Source: DATACZ01 sp036258795
GTDB taxonomy: Bacteria > Actinomycetota > CADDZG01 > JAHWKV01
Assembly (NCBI GenBank): GCA_036258795.1
Contig: DATACZ010000180.1
Span: forward strand, 1-5,068
Direction of reading: 5' to 3'
DNA: 5,068 bases
The notes beneath the pieces are model-generated. The model did not search any database. It saw only the letters and a list, made by a program, of their open reading frames with translations, and was not told where the DNA came from. Within the stretch, counting starts at the first letter, position 1. The number at the start of each line of letters is the position of its first letter. Below are positions 1 to 5,068 of the stretch, in pieces. The position numbers were made by a program, and so were the translations under genes.

Positions 1-108
1 GTCGTTGACTGCAACTACTTCCACGCCGGAATTGGGCTTGCCAAGCACAGCCCTCATGAAATTGCGGCCGATGCGACCAAAGCCGTTGATGCCTACCTTG
101 ACACTCAT
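1..108 (-). CDS. gap: Glyceraldehyde-3-phosphate dehydrogenase, N-terminal 36 codons (partial)
   Basis: Glycolytic/gluconeogenic cytoplasmic enzyme that converts glyceraldehyde-3-phosphate, phosphate and NAD(P)+ to 1,3-bisphosphoglycerate. Only the start of the gene is inside the window; it runs off the left edge with an open frame. The translation begins MSVKVGINGFGRIGRNF and continues to VEVVAVND. This is the hallmark Rossmann-fold dinucleotide-binding start of the GAPDH family (GxGxxG within INGFGRIGR, residues 7-15, then the end of the second strand with VAVND). The catalytic Cys lies outside the window. The ATG at 108-106 is preceded by a clean GGAGG (120-116) with a 7-base gap, which fixes the start. 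In actinobacteria gap is usually followed by pgk and tpiA, which would lie off the left edge. It is separated from the upstream surface-protein gene by a strong hairpin, so it is probably transcribed from its own promoter. Confidence 0.95.
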   Translation of the reverse strand, partial: MSVKVGINGFGRIGRNFMRAVLGKPNSGVEVVAVND

Positions 109-191
109 GCTCAAACCTCCGCGCTCGAAAGGGTTAGCCGAATATTAACGCGGTTGGCGTTATGCGATTTGGGCGCACCGCCCCGGTAACG
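109..191 (-). promoter_or_regulatory. Leader and probable promoter region of gap
   Basis: Non-coding stretch between the hairpin at 192-225 and the gap start. It ends in a strong ribosome binding site (GGAGG, 120-116). An AT-rich patch within otherwise GC-rich DNA gives a possible -10 hexamer TAATAT on the minus strand (147-142), but no convincing -35 lies 16-18 bases upstream. The arms GTTA/TAAC (132-135 and 145-148) flank this patch and could be a small operator. The promoter assignment rests mainly on position, because the hairpin upstream should insulate gap from the previous gene. Confidence 0.3.
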
Positions 192-225
192 CGGACCGGG
201 CGCCTCAGCTGAGGCGCCCGGTCTG
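192..225 (-). terminator. Strong GC-rich hairpin, probable terminator of the surface-protein gene
   Basis: Positions 195-222 form a perfect 28-base palindrome with arm ACCGGGCGCCTC and centre AGCT. Pairing extends outward with 194/223 (G-C), 193/224 (G-U) and 192/225 (C-G), giving about 15 pairs around a 4-base loop. It begins 18 bases after the stop codon of the minus-strand surface-protein gene and lies ahead of gap, the usual place for a terminator. No U-tract follows it on the minus strand; a modest T-rich run (222-234) follows on the plus strand. Terminators without a U-tract are reported in high-GC actinobacteria. It could alternatively be an mRNA-stabilising or processing hairpin, or work in both directions. 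Confidence 0.65.
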
Positions 226-243
226 GTTTGGTTCTGCTAGCCG

Positions 244-1272
244 CTAGATCTCACTGGCGGCTTTTCTTCGTAGCCGGTAGGTAGCCAGCAGGAGCAAGCC
301 ACCACCCGTCAGGACTGCGATGCCAAGCCCTGGACCCCAACCACCGGTCCTGGCCAGGTCACGCTCGTCGTCGTCCTGCCGTGAGAAGCACCCCGGATCG
401 GCCGGGAAGTCGATCTTGCCGTCACCGTCGTTGTCGATGCCGTCTTCGCACTGGAACTTGCGAACCGGCTCACAGGTCTGCCCAGGGCCCGGACCGTTGA
501 CCTCGGCGTGTCCGAGGATAACGTCCACTCCCAGGAGCGGAATCTCGACGTGCAAGGCGTTCACTGCGAGGCCATTGCCACCATTGAGCGGTATCTGCTC
601 GTTCACAACGGCCCTGCCGCCAAGTGCCTGCAGCACCGAATGCGTGACGTTGATGACCTGGTTAACCGTGCCGTCCAGGAGCCCGGTGAGGTCGCTGCCG
701 AGCAGGTTCGCACCTACCAGCTGTGCCCCGCCGACGATAGTCGGGACACCCTCAACACAGGAGATCAACGCTTCCGCGTGGACGAGGTCGGCCGATAGCA
801 GTGAGGTTATCCCTCCGATAGCCTCAACCACAGGAGGAAGCTCTCCAACTCTGGCAACGTCTTGAAGAAGGAGGTTAGCCCCAGCCACTTTCCCGTACCC
901 CTGAGCGTTGAATGTGCCCGGAACGGTGGTAACGCCCGCTGGAGAGGTAACGCGCAGGTAACCGGCAGGAAGCTCCGGCCTGATGACCGAGTCCAGCGTA
1001 GTCTGCGCCTTAGCCGAAGCCGCGCCCGCCGCTAGCACCGGTGTCAGCGGAACTGCGAGCAGGTTGTTGCTTCCGGTGTTTGGCTGAGGTCCCGCCCTAA
1101 CGTTCGCTGGAGTCTCGGGAAGAACCTGGAGACCCAGCGCGGTCAACTTGGCGCCGTAGGCACTGGCAGTTGCGTTCCTTAGGGGACTGGCGAATGCCGG
1201 CCCGGGGCCCAGCACGGCCATCAACATGACCATAGGCACTATCAGTGCCGCCCTAGCTAGTTTTCTTGACAC
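244..1272 (-). CDS. Secreted, sortase-anchored surface protein with LARTG sorting signal (choice-of-anchor P-like)
   Basis: A 342-residue exported protein predicted to be covalently attached to the cell wall. Residues 1-28 are a Sec signal peptide (RK n-region, hydrophobic core IVPMVMLMAVL, AFA before probable cleavage after A28). Residues 30-260 are rich in small and hydrophobic residues (Ala, Gly, Val, Leu) with no catalytic motif I recognise; the opening SAYG...VLPETP resembles the family named 'choice-of-anchor P', a recollection rather than a search result. Residues 275-295 are a Cys-bounded, calcium-type loop (DGIDNDGDGKID, 277-288) of the kind found near the anchors of many surface proteins. 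An acidic linker follows (DDDERD), then LARTG (306-310), a hydrophobic span (about 311-332) and the basic tail RLRRK: a complete cell-wall sorting signal of the LAxTG type preferred by class E sortases. The start is GTG (1272-1270), supported by AAGAGGAG (1288-1281) 8 bases upstream. The adjacent upstream gene encodes a sortase, its probable anchoring enzyme. Ligand or role unknown. Confidence 0.85.
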   Translation of the reverse strand: MSRKLARAALIVPMVMLMAVLGPGPAFASPLRNATASAYGAKLTALGLQVLPETPANVRAGPQPNTGSNNLLAVPLTPVLAAGAASAKAQTTLDSVIRPELPAGYLRVTSPAGVTTVPGTFNAQGYGKVAGANLLLQDVARVGELPPVVEAIGGITSLLSADLVHAEALISCVEGVPTIVGGAQLVGANLLGSDLTGLLDGTVNQVINVTHSVLQALGGRAVVNEQIPLNGGNGLAVNALHVEIPLLGVDVILGHAEVNGPGPGQTCEPVRKFQCEDGIDNDGDGKIDFPADPGCFSRQDDDERDLARTGGWGPGLGIAVLTGGGLLLLATYRLRRKAASEI

Positions 1273-1309
1273 TCTTCACTCTCCTCTTGGTTAGGCCGTT
1301 CCCGGATGG

Positions 1310-1339
1310 ACTATATGCGCGGGGATTCTAATTGGTCCA
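1310..1339 (-). promoter_or_regulatory. Probable sigma-70-type promoter of the surface-protein gene
   Basis: On the minus strand, TGGACC (1339-1334) and TATAGT (1315-1310) are separated by 18 bases. The first matches four of six positions of TTGACA and the second five of six of TATAAT. Transcription would begin near 1303, giving a leader of about 30 bases that includes the ribosome binding site at 1288-1281. This suggests the cargo gene can be expressed independently of the sortase gene 161 bases upstream. I see no convincing terminator between the two (only a 4-pair hairpin at 1417-1428), so read-through from the sortase gene is also possible. Confidence 0.5.
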
Positions 1340-1433
1340 GATCTTTGTTCGGCTGATTATCTGCCACGTGGAAGCTCAGGTCCCCCCTCCTGTACGCCGC
1401 CAGTAGCCAATGCCTAGCTCGTTTGAGCGAACT

Positions 1434-2111
1434 CTAACGGATCACCTGGGGTGGAGGAAAGTCATCCAAGGCGCTCAAAGTGCCGGAAGGTGACGACTCG
1501 ACCAGTTTGAGACGCGCAATAAGGCGCTGACGTGCGCTTCCCTTGGGGTGGCAGGTGGTCAGTGTCAGCATTGCTTCTGAGGTTGGAGACAACACATCCA
1601 CATCCTCTGGCTGGGTCACCCAGGGGTTCGGGTGATTGTCGAAGGGTGGGACCATCTCGTAAGTGTGCTGACCGATCGGGGTGAGCACCGAGATGCGATC
1701 CCCCGGCCTCAACTTGTCCAGCTCGGCAAATGGCTTGCCGAATGTGTTGCGGTGTCCGGCGATGGCGACGTTGCCGGGCTCTCCGGGCAAGGGCGTCGTC
1801 GGATAATGCCCCGCGCCCGTATCGAGAGCTTTCTGAGACACTCCCTCCACCACGATGGTGTCCACCCGCAACCTAGGGATCACTAGCCGAGTAAGAGGGC
1901 TGGCTGAAGGTACACTACCCCGCTCATAAGCGGTCCTAAGAGCGCTGCTTTGAAAGTCCCTGGCTAATTCCGCTTGCTGCTCTCTTGCTTTTCGGTCGGT
2001 ATAAAACGGGTAGGAGATCAGCGCTATGCCGGCCAACGTCGTGATAACCGCGGCCAGGGTCACGATCCTGACCACCAGTCGCCTGCCCTTTTTTGTGAGC
2101 CTCAATGACAC
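1434..2111 (-). CDS. Sortase, probably class E
   Basis: Membrane-anchored cysteine transpeptidase, 225 residues, that cleaves a sorting motif between Thr and Gly and joins the protein to peptidoglycan. A basic N-terminus (KKGRR) and a single membrane span (about residues 14-37) give a type II topology with the catalytic domain outside. The sortase fold follows from about residue 70 (LTRLVIPRLRVDTIVVEGV), with catalytic His120 in AGHRNTFG, Cys187 in TLTTCHPKG and Arg196 in SARQRLIARL; all three essential residues are present. The TLTTC-P-SARQR pattern and GHYPTTPLPGEPGN region fit actinobacterial class E-type sortases, which prefer LAxTG, matching LARTG in the downstream gene. The start is GTG (2111-2109) with AGGAG (2126-2122) 10 bases upstream. 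Sampled 60-base blocks in the N-terminal half are about 53-55% GC, against 75% in one block of uvrC, a weak hint of different ancestry. The class assignment is less certain than the family. Confidence 0.93.
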   Translation of the reverse strand: MSLRLTKKGRRLVVRIVTLAAVITTLAGIALISYPFYTDRKAREQQAELARDFQSSALRTAYERGSVPSASPLTRLVIPRLRVDTIVVEGVSQKALDTGAGHYPTTPLPGEPGNVAIAGHRNTFGKPFAELDKLRPGDRISVLTPIGQHTYEMVPPFDNHPNPWVTQPEDVDVLSPTSEAMLTLTTCHPKGSARQRLIARLKLVESSPSGTLSALDDFPPPQVIR

Positions 2112-2149
2112 TTCAACTACTCTCCTGCATCAATCGCCCTTCACCGTTT

Positions 2150-2178
2150 TCGAGGTTCAGATATCCAAATGCTAGGAT
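2150..2178 (+). promoter_or_regulatory. Possible promoter of the caspase-family gene
   Basis: TAGGAT (2173-2178) matches the TAGRRT-like -10 commonly seen in actinobacteria. A weak -35, TCGAGG (2150-2155, three of six), lies 17 bases upstream. Transcription would start near 2185, giving a leader of about 24 bases. No convincing Shine-Dalgarno sequence precedes the ATG at 2209 (CAAGAACAACAATCG upstream), so translation initiation there is unusual or weak. Confidence 0.33.
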
Positions 2179-2196
2179 CTGGCCCTCCCTCGTCAA
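2169..2196 (-). promoter_or_regulatory. Probable promoter of the sortase gene
   Basis: On the minus strand, TTGACG (2196-2191; five of six matches to TTGACA) and TAGCAT (2174-2169; four of six to TATAAT) are spaced 16 bases apart. Transcription would start near 2162, leaving a leader of about 50 bases with AGGAG at 2126-2122. This -10 overlaps a candidate -10 of the divergent caspase gene. It is the best-scoring pair I could find by eye in the 97-base intergenic region. Confidence 0.45.
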
Positions 2197-2208
2197 GAAC
2201 AACAATCG

Positions 2209-3036
2209 ATGACTAGACCGCGCTTCAAGCTTTTCTTGGGTTTTGCCTTGCTGCTCATCGGCGTGCCGGCCTCGGCGCCGGCCAGTCCATTCAACCATGG
2301 CGACGACCGATGGGCCTTGGTTATTGGCATCGACCACTTCCAGGGGAGGACTCGTCCTAACGTCGGGGCGGTTGGGGATGCCCTGGCTTTCTCAGATCTT
2401 CTTCGTCAGAAGGGCTGGCGCGACGACCGCGTCCGGGTGCTCACCGACGGCGCCGCCACCGCCGACGCCATGCGGGCCGGCATGCAGTGGATGGTCGACA
2501 ACTGCGGGCCCTCCTCATACTGCGTGGTTCACTACTCCGGCCACACCAAGCAGATGAAAGCGGGCGGCGACGGCGAGGTTCTTCACGAGTTCCTCTGGCC
2601 TCACGACAATCGGTTCATCTCGGACTCGGAGTTCGCCAGTTACATGCGCCAGCTCCGCGGATTCGCCTGGGTCGATGTCTCTGCGTGCGAGCCGGCCGGG
2701 TTCGACCACGGGATCTCAAGCCCTCGCCGCCTGTTCACTGCGGCGGCCCAGGAGTCTGAGAAGGGCTTCGAGGATCCAGGATGGAGGAGGTCGGTGTGGA
2801 CCGGCCTGCTGGTTGATCAGGCACTCCTCGGGCGCCAGGGCGACACCAACGGAGATGCTCACGTAACCCTTAGAGAGGCAATTGACTATGCGCTCCCCCG
2901 AGCGCCTGAAGTGACCTCGAGGCACAAGCCGGGACCGCAGCATCCCTATGTTGCGGGTGGAGAGGAGGGGCAGTGGTTTGGCCCTGCGCCCCCGCCAGCG
3001 CCGGCACGCCGCTGTTTCCTCATTTTCTGTTCCTAG
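2209..3036 (+). CDS. Secreted caspase-family (peptidase C14, metacaspase-like) protein with EF-hand-like loop
   Basis: A 275-residue predicted exported cysteine protease. Residues 1 to about 26 look like a signal peptide (R3, R5, K7; core LFLGFALLLIGV; ASA/PAS near the cleavage region). The caspase fold starts at RWALVIGID (34-42), with the usual helix GAVGDALAFSDLLRQKGW (53-70) and VRVLTDGAAT. The putative catalytic dyad is His112 in HYSGHT and Cys160 in VDVSACEPAG. Two departures from the classical motifs stand out: SGHT in place of SGHG, and Ser158 where metacaspases have Asp two residues before Cys. Residues 212-223 (D-T-N-G-D-A-H-V-T-L-R-E) fit a 12-residue EF-hand loop with ligands at positions 1, 3, 5, 9 and 12; such loops occur in other bacterial caspase-like proteins, and many metacaspases are calcium-activated. 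The C-terminus is Pro-rich (APPPAPA) and ends RRCFLIFCS. ATG is chosen because it gives a proper signal peptide and no in-frame start is seen just upstream. The gene is divergent from the sortase gene and convergent with rapZ, ending 4 bases from it. Target unknown. Confidence 0.85.
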   Translation: MTRPRFKLFLGFALLLIGVPASAPASPFNHGDDRWALVIGIDHFQGRTRPNVGAVGDALAFSDLLRQKGWRDDRVRVLTDGAATADAMRAGMQWMVDNCGPSSYCVVHYSGHTKQMKAGGDGEVLHEFLWPHDNRFISDSEFASYMRQLRGFAWVDVSACEPAGFDHGISSPRRLFTAAAQESEKGFEDPGWRRSVWTGLLVDQALLGRQGDTNGDAHVTLREAIDYALPRAPEVTSRHKPGPQHPYVAGGEEGQWFGPAPPPAPARRCFLIFCS

Positions 3037-3040
3037 GGGC

Positions 3041-3943
3041 CTATTCCTTATCCAGGTCCCGGTGGACCACTGTGGAGTGAAATCCCTTTTCTCTCAAGTA
3101 CCGGGCGATCTCGTCGCTGATTACCACCGACCTATGCCTGCCCCCGGTGCACCCCACCGCGATCGTCAGATAGTGCCGGCCCTCCTTGATAAAGCCCGGC
3201 AGCATCAGGGCCAGCAGCTGCCGTACCCGGCTCAGGAACGGCTCGGTATCCGCTGAGTTCAGCACGTATCCCCGCACCTTGCGGTGGGTGCCGTTGAGTG
3301 GTCTCAGCTCGTCCACCCAGTGAGGGTTCGGGAGAAAGCGGCAGTCGAGAACAAGGTCCGAGTCGAGCGGAAGGCCATGCTTGTAACCAAACGAGATGAC
3401 GTTCACCGCGATGCCCGAAGGATGGTACGGCTCGGCAAATAGGGAGCTGATCTTGTGCCTGAGCTCATGGACGTTCAGCCCCGTGGTATCGATTATCACG
3501 TCGGACTGATCCCTGAGCGGTCCCATGACTTCCCGCTCCTCGAGGATTCCGTCGATGACCCGGTCTGTTTCAGCCAGCGGATGCCGCCGGCGGGTCTGCT
3601 CGAATCGCCGTACCAGGGCCTCGTCTGAGGCCTCCAGGAAGAGGATCCGGTACTCGATCCCCCGCTCCCGCAGCTCCTTCAAAGACCTTTCGAGTTCGGA
3701 GAAAAACTCTCCGCCCCTCGCGTCCACGACGAGGGCCACCTGCTTTACCTTGCTCCCGGGGAGCAGGATGAGCTCCGCCATCTTCTCGATCAGGGCCGGC
3801 GGAAGATTGTCGATCACGAAGTAGCCGAGGTCCTCGAAACACTTGGCCGCCTCGGAGCGCCCAGCGCCAGAGAGTCCAGTTATGACGGTGAACCGGGGGT
3901 TGGACGACCCCTGCTCCGGCATGGCGCTTATGAGAGGCACCAT
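3041..3943 (-). CDS. rapZ: RapZ/YvcJ family nucleotide-binding protein (RNase adapter family)
   Basis: Cytoplasmic P-loop protein of about the usual length (300 residues). In E. coli RapZ guides RNase E to the small RNA GlmZ and so controls glucosamine-6-phosphate synthase; B. subtilis YvcJ binds and hydrolyses nucleotides. The exact role in actinobacteria is less defined. Family marks are the P-loop GLSGAGRS (23-30, Arg in place of the usual Lys, as I recall being common in actinobacterial members), EDLGYFVIDNLPP (37-49), RRFEQTRRRHPL (112-123), VISFGYKHGLPLDSDLVLDCR (182-202, conserved C-terminal domain core), FLPNPHW and the terminal GCTGGRHRSVV (264-274). The ATG (3943-3941) shares its A with the uvrC stop (TGATG), indicating translational coupling. 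No good Shine-Dalgarno precedes it, and Met8 is a possible alternative start with equally poor support. yvcK and whiA, the usual next genes, do not follow; a convergent caspase-family gene does. Confidence 0.95.
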   Translation of the reverse strand: MVPLISAMPEQGSSNPRFTVITGLSGAGRSEAAKCFEDLGYFVIDNLPPALIEKMAELILLPGSKVKQVALVVDARGGEFFSELERSLKELRERGIEYRILFLEASDEALVRRFEQTRRRHPLAETDRVIDGILEEREVMGPLRDQSDVIIDTTGLNVHELRHKISSLFAEPYHPSGIAVNVISFGYKHGLPLDSDLVLDCRFLPNPHWVDELRPLNGTHRKVRGYVLNSADTEPFLSRVRQLLALMLPGFIKEGRHYLTIAVGCTGGRHRSVVISDEIARYLREKGFHSTVVHRDLDKE

Positions 3944-5068
3944 CAGACTGCCGACCGCAGTTGCTCGTGGATTCTCGTGGCGAGGTCCCGGCCTATGCCC
4001 GGGACGGCGGCGATCTGCTCCGGAGAGGCCTGCCTGATCAGGTTGGTGGACCCAAAATGCTTCAACAGAGCCTTTCGGCGGGCCGGCCCGACGCCGGCCA
4101 GCTTGTCGAGCGTGCTCTCGGTCATCCTCTTGCCCCGGCGGCTCCTTTGGTAGCCGACCGCAAAGCGGTGGGCCTCGTCGCGAATCCGCTGAAGAAGGTA
4201 CAGGGATTCCGACCCTCTTGGAAGGACTCGCGGGTGAGGCTGGCCAGGGAGGTAGATCTCTTCCAGGCGCTTTGCCAGAGCGATCACCGGGATGTCGGTA
4301 ATTCCCAAGCCGTGCATGCGCTCGACCGCCCGGTTGAGCCGGCCCTTACCCCCATCGATGACCACCAGCCCGGGAGCGTAAGCAAATCTCTGCTCTCGGG
4401 ACGCGGGACGGCCTTTCTCGCTCAGCAGACGGGAGAAACGCCTTTCTATGACCTCGCCCATGGCCCCCACGTCGTCCTGTCCCTCCACTCCGGTGACTCT
4501 GAACTTTCGATAGTCGGACTTCTTGGGAACGCCGTCTTCGAAAACGACCATGGAGCCGACCACGTCGGTAGGGCCAAGGTTGGAAATGTCGAAGCATTCG
4601 ATGCGAAGGGGTGCATCCGGCAGGCCGAGGTGCTCCTGTAGCTCATTCAGCGCCCTGGAACGGGAAGCGAAGTCGCTCGACCGCTTCAATCTGCTCACCG
4701 CAAAAGCTTCCTTTGCGTTTTGCTCGACGGTTTGGAGCAAGCGCTTCTTGGAGCCACGCTCGGGGACCCGGATGCTGACGGGCGCGCCCCGCCGGCCCGA
4801 GAGCCAGCGCTCCAGCAGCTCAGCCGTCGCCGGAGTCACGGTCACGAGCACCGTCCTTGGGATCTCCTGCTGATCGGAGTAGAGATTCTCGATGAAGGAG
4901 TCGGTCAATTCCGCGTCGGTCAGAGCCTCGACCTTATCGACGATAAAGCCCTTTCTGCCCACCACCCGGCCGGCCCGCACGAAGAAGACCTGGAAGGACG
5001 CCTCCAGCTCATCGCCCCAAAAAGCAATGGCATCGAAGTCTTCCTTGCGGGATCCCACCATCTCTTGC
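3943..5068 (-). CDS. uvrC: UvrABC excinuclease subunit C, C-terminal portion (partial)
   Basis: Dual-incision nuclease subunit of nucleotide excision repair, which joins the UvrB-DNA complex and cuts on both sides of the lesion. The gene's 5' end is outside the window: codons before the internal ATG at 5061 read Q-E in frame, so that Met is not the start. The N-terminal GIY-YIG domain and probably the UvrB-interacting UVR motif are therefore missing here. Counting from that Met, residues 20-45 (VFFVRAGRVVGRKGF) are the conserved linker. The RNase H-like nuclease domain follows with Asp158 (IECFDISN), Asp236 (VVIDGGKGRL) and His298 (RDEAHRFA), matching the known D-D-H catalytic set. Conserved RKFRV and ALAKRLEEIYLPG segments also lie in this domain. 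Two helix-hairpin-helix motifs end the protein (LAGVGPARRKALLKHFGS, 321-338; AAVPGIGRDLATRIHEQL, 351-368). Its TGA overlaps the rapZ start by one base, so the two are probably one operon. Confidence 0.97.
   Translation of the reverse strand, partial: QEMVGSRKEDFDAIAFWGDELEASFQVFFVRAGRVVGRKGFIVDKVEALTDAELTDSFIENLYSDQQEIPRTVLVTVTPATAELLERWLSGRRGAPVSIRVPERGSKKRLLQTVEQNAKEAFAVSRLKRSSDFASRSRALNELQEHLGLPDAPLRIECFDISNLGPTDVVGSMVVFEDGVPKKSDYRKFRVTGVEGQDDVGAMGEVIERRFSRLLSEKGRPASREQRFAYAPGLVVIDGGKGRLNRAVERMHGLGITDIPVIALAKRLEEIYLPGQPHPRVLPRGSESLYLLQRIRDEAHRFAVGYQRSRRGKRMTESTLDKLAGVGPARRKALLKHFGSTNLIRQASPEQIAAVPGIGRDLATRIHEQLRSAV

Noticed and set aside
237..247. CTAGC-C-GCTAG inverted repeat across the surface-protein stop codon
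   Set aside because: A 5-base arm with a 1-base centre is too small to form a useful hairpin and is probably incidental; the nearby 28-base palindrome is the real structure.
320..865. Plus-strand open frame of 181 codons opposite the surface-protein gene
   Set aside because: The minus-strand frame has a signal peptide, calcium-type loop and sorting signal; the plus frame is Ser/Pro/Arg-rich low-information sequence typical of an antisense shadow in GC-rich DNA.
1364..1371. CCACGTGG palindrome upstream of the surface-protein gene
   Set aside because: Only 8 bases, a single copy, and no known matching regulator in the window; expected by chance often enough in GC-rich DNA.
2113..2337. 74-codon minus-strand frame ending one base upstream of the sortase start
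   Set aside because: It lies mostly antisense to the caspase-family signal peptide and domain start, has no recognisable motif, and contains the likely sortase promoter. Its neat ending is probably chance.
3854..3877. Arg in place of Lys in the RapZ P-loop as a sign of a dead nucleotide site
   Set aside because: As I recall, GAGR-type P-loops are usual in actinobacterial RapZ homologues, and the rest of the protein is intact, so this supports taxonomy rather than loss of function.
3961..4641. Plus-strand open frame of 226 codons opposite uvrC
   Set aside because: The minus strand is unmistakable UvrC with all three nuclease residues; the opposite frame shows no family motif.
5059..5061. ATG as the start of a 372-residue uvrC
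   Set aside because: Upstream in-frame codons to the window edge stay open (Q-E), and the sequence around it matches the middle of UvrC, so this is an internal Met of a gene cut by the window.

Overview
The window reads as a moderately high-GC bacterial chromosome segment, most likely from Actinomycetota, possibly a deep-branching or uncultured lineage. The evidence is a uvrC-rapZ pair with an Arg-type P-loop in RapZ, gap lying further along on the same strand, two GTG starts, a class E-like sortase and an LAxTG-type sorting signal. No species can be named from sequence alone.

Layout. The minus strand carries the C-terminal three-fifths or so of uvrC (3943-5068, cut by the window edge) and then rapZ (3041-3943), the two overlapping by one base as TGATG. 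Four bases beyond rapZ ends a convergent plus-strand gene (2209-3036) for a secreted caspase-family (C14) protein with an EF-hand-like loop. A 97-base divergent intergenic region (2112-2208) separates it from a minus-strand sortase gene (1434-2111). Next comes a minus-strand gene for a secreted, LARTG-anchored surface protein (244-1272) with its own recognisable promoter. A strong GC-rich hairpin (192-225) then closes that transcript. The first 36 codons of gap (glyceraldehyde-3-phosphate dehydrogenase, minus strand) occupy 1-108.

How it fits together. uvrC, rapZ and gap are housekeeping genes. In many actinobacteria they lie on the backbone uvrC-rapZ-yvcK-whiA-...-gap-pgk-tpiA. Here yvcK and whiA are missing between rapZ and gap, and the interval holds three cell-envelope genes instead: a sortase, a matching sorted cargo protein and a secreted caspase-like protein. 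Sortase and cargo form a substrate/enzyme pair. The caspase gene is divergent from the sortase with overlapping putative promoters, so the three may be a co-regulated surface module; this link is inference. I saw no RNA genes, CRISPR arrays, insertion sequences or attachment sites.
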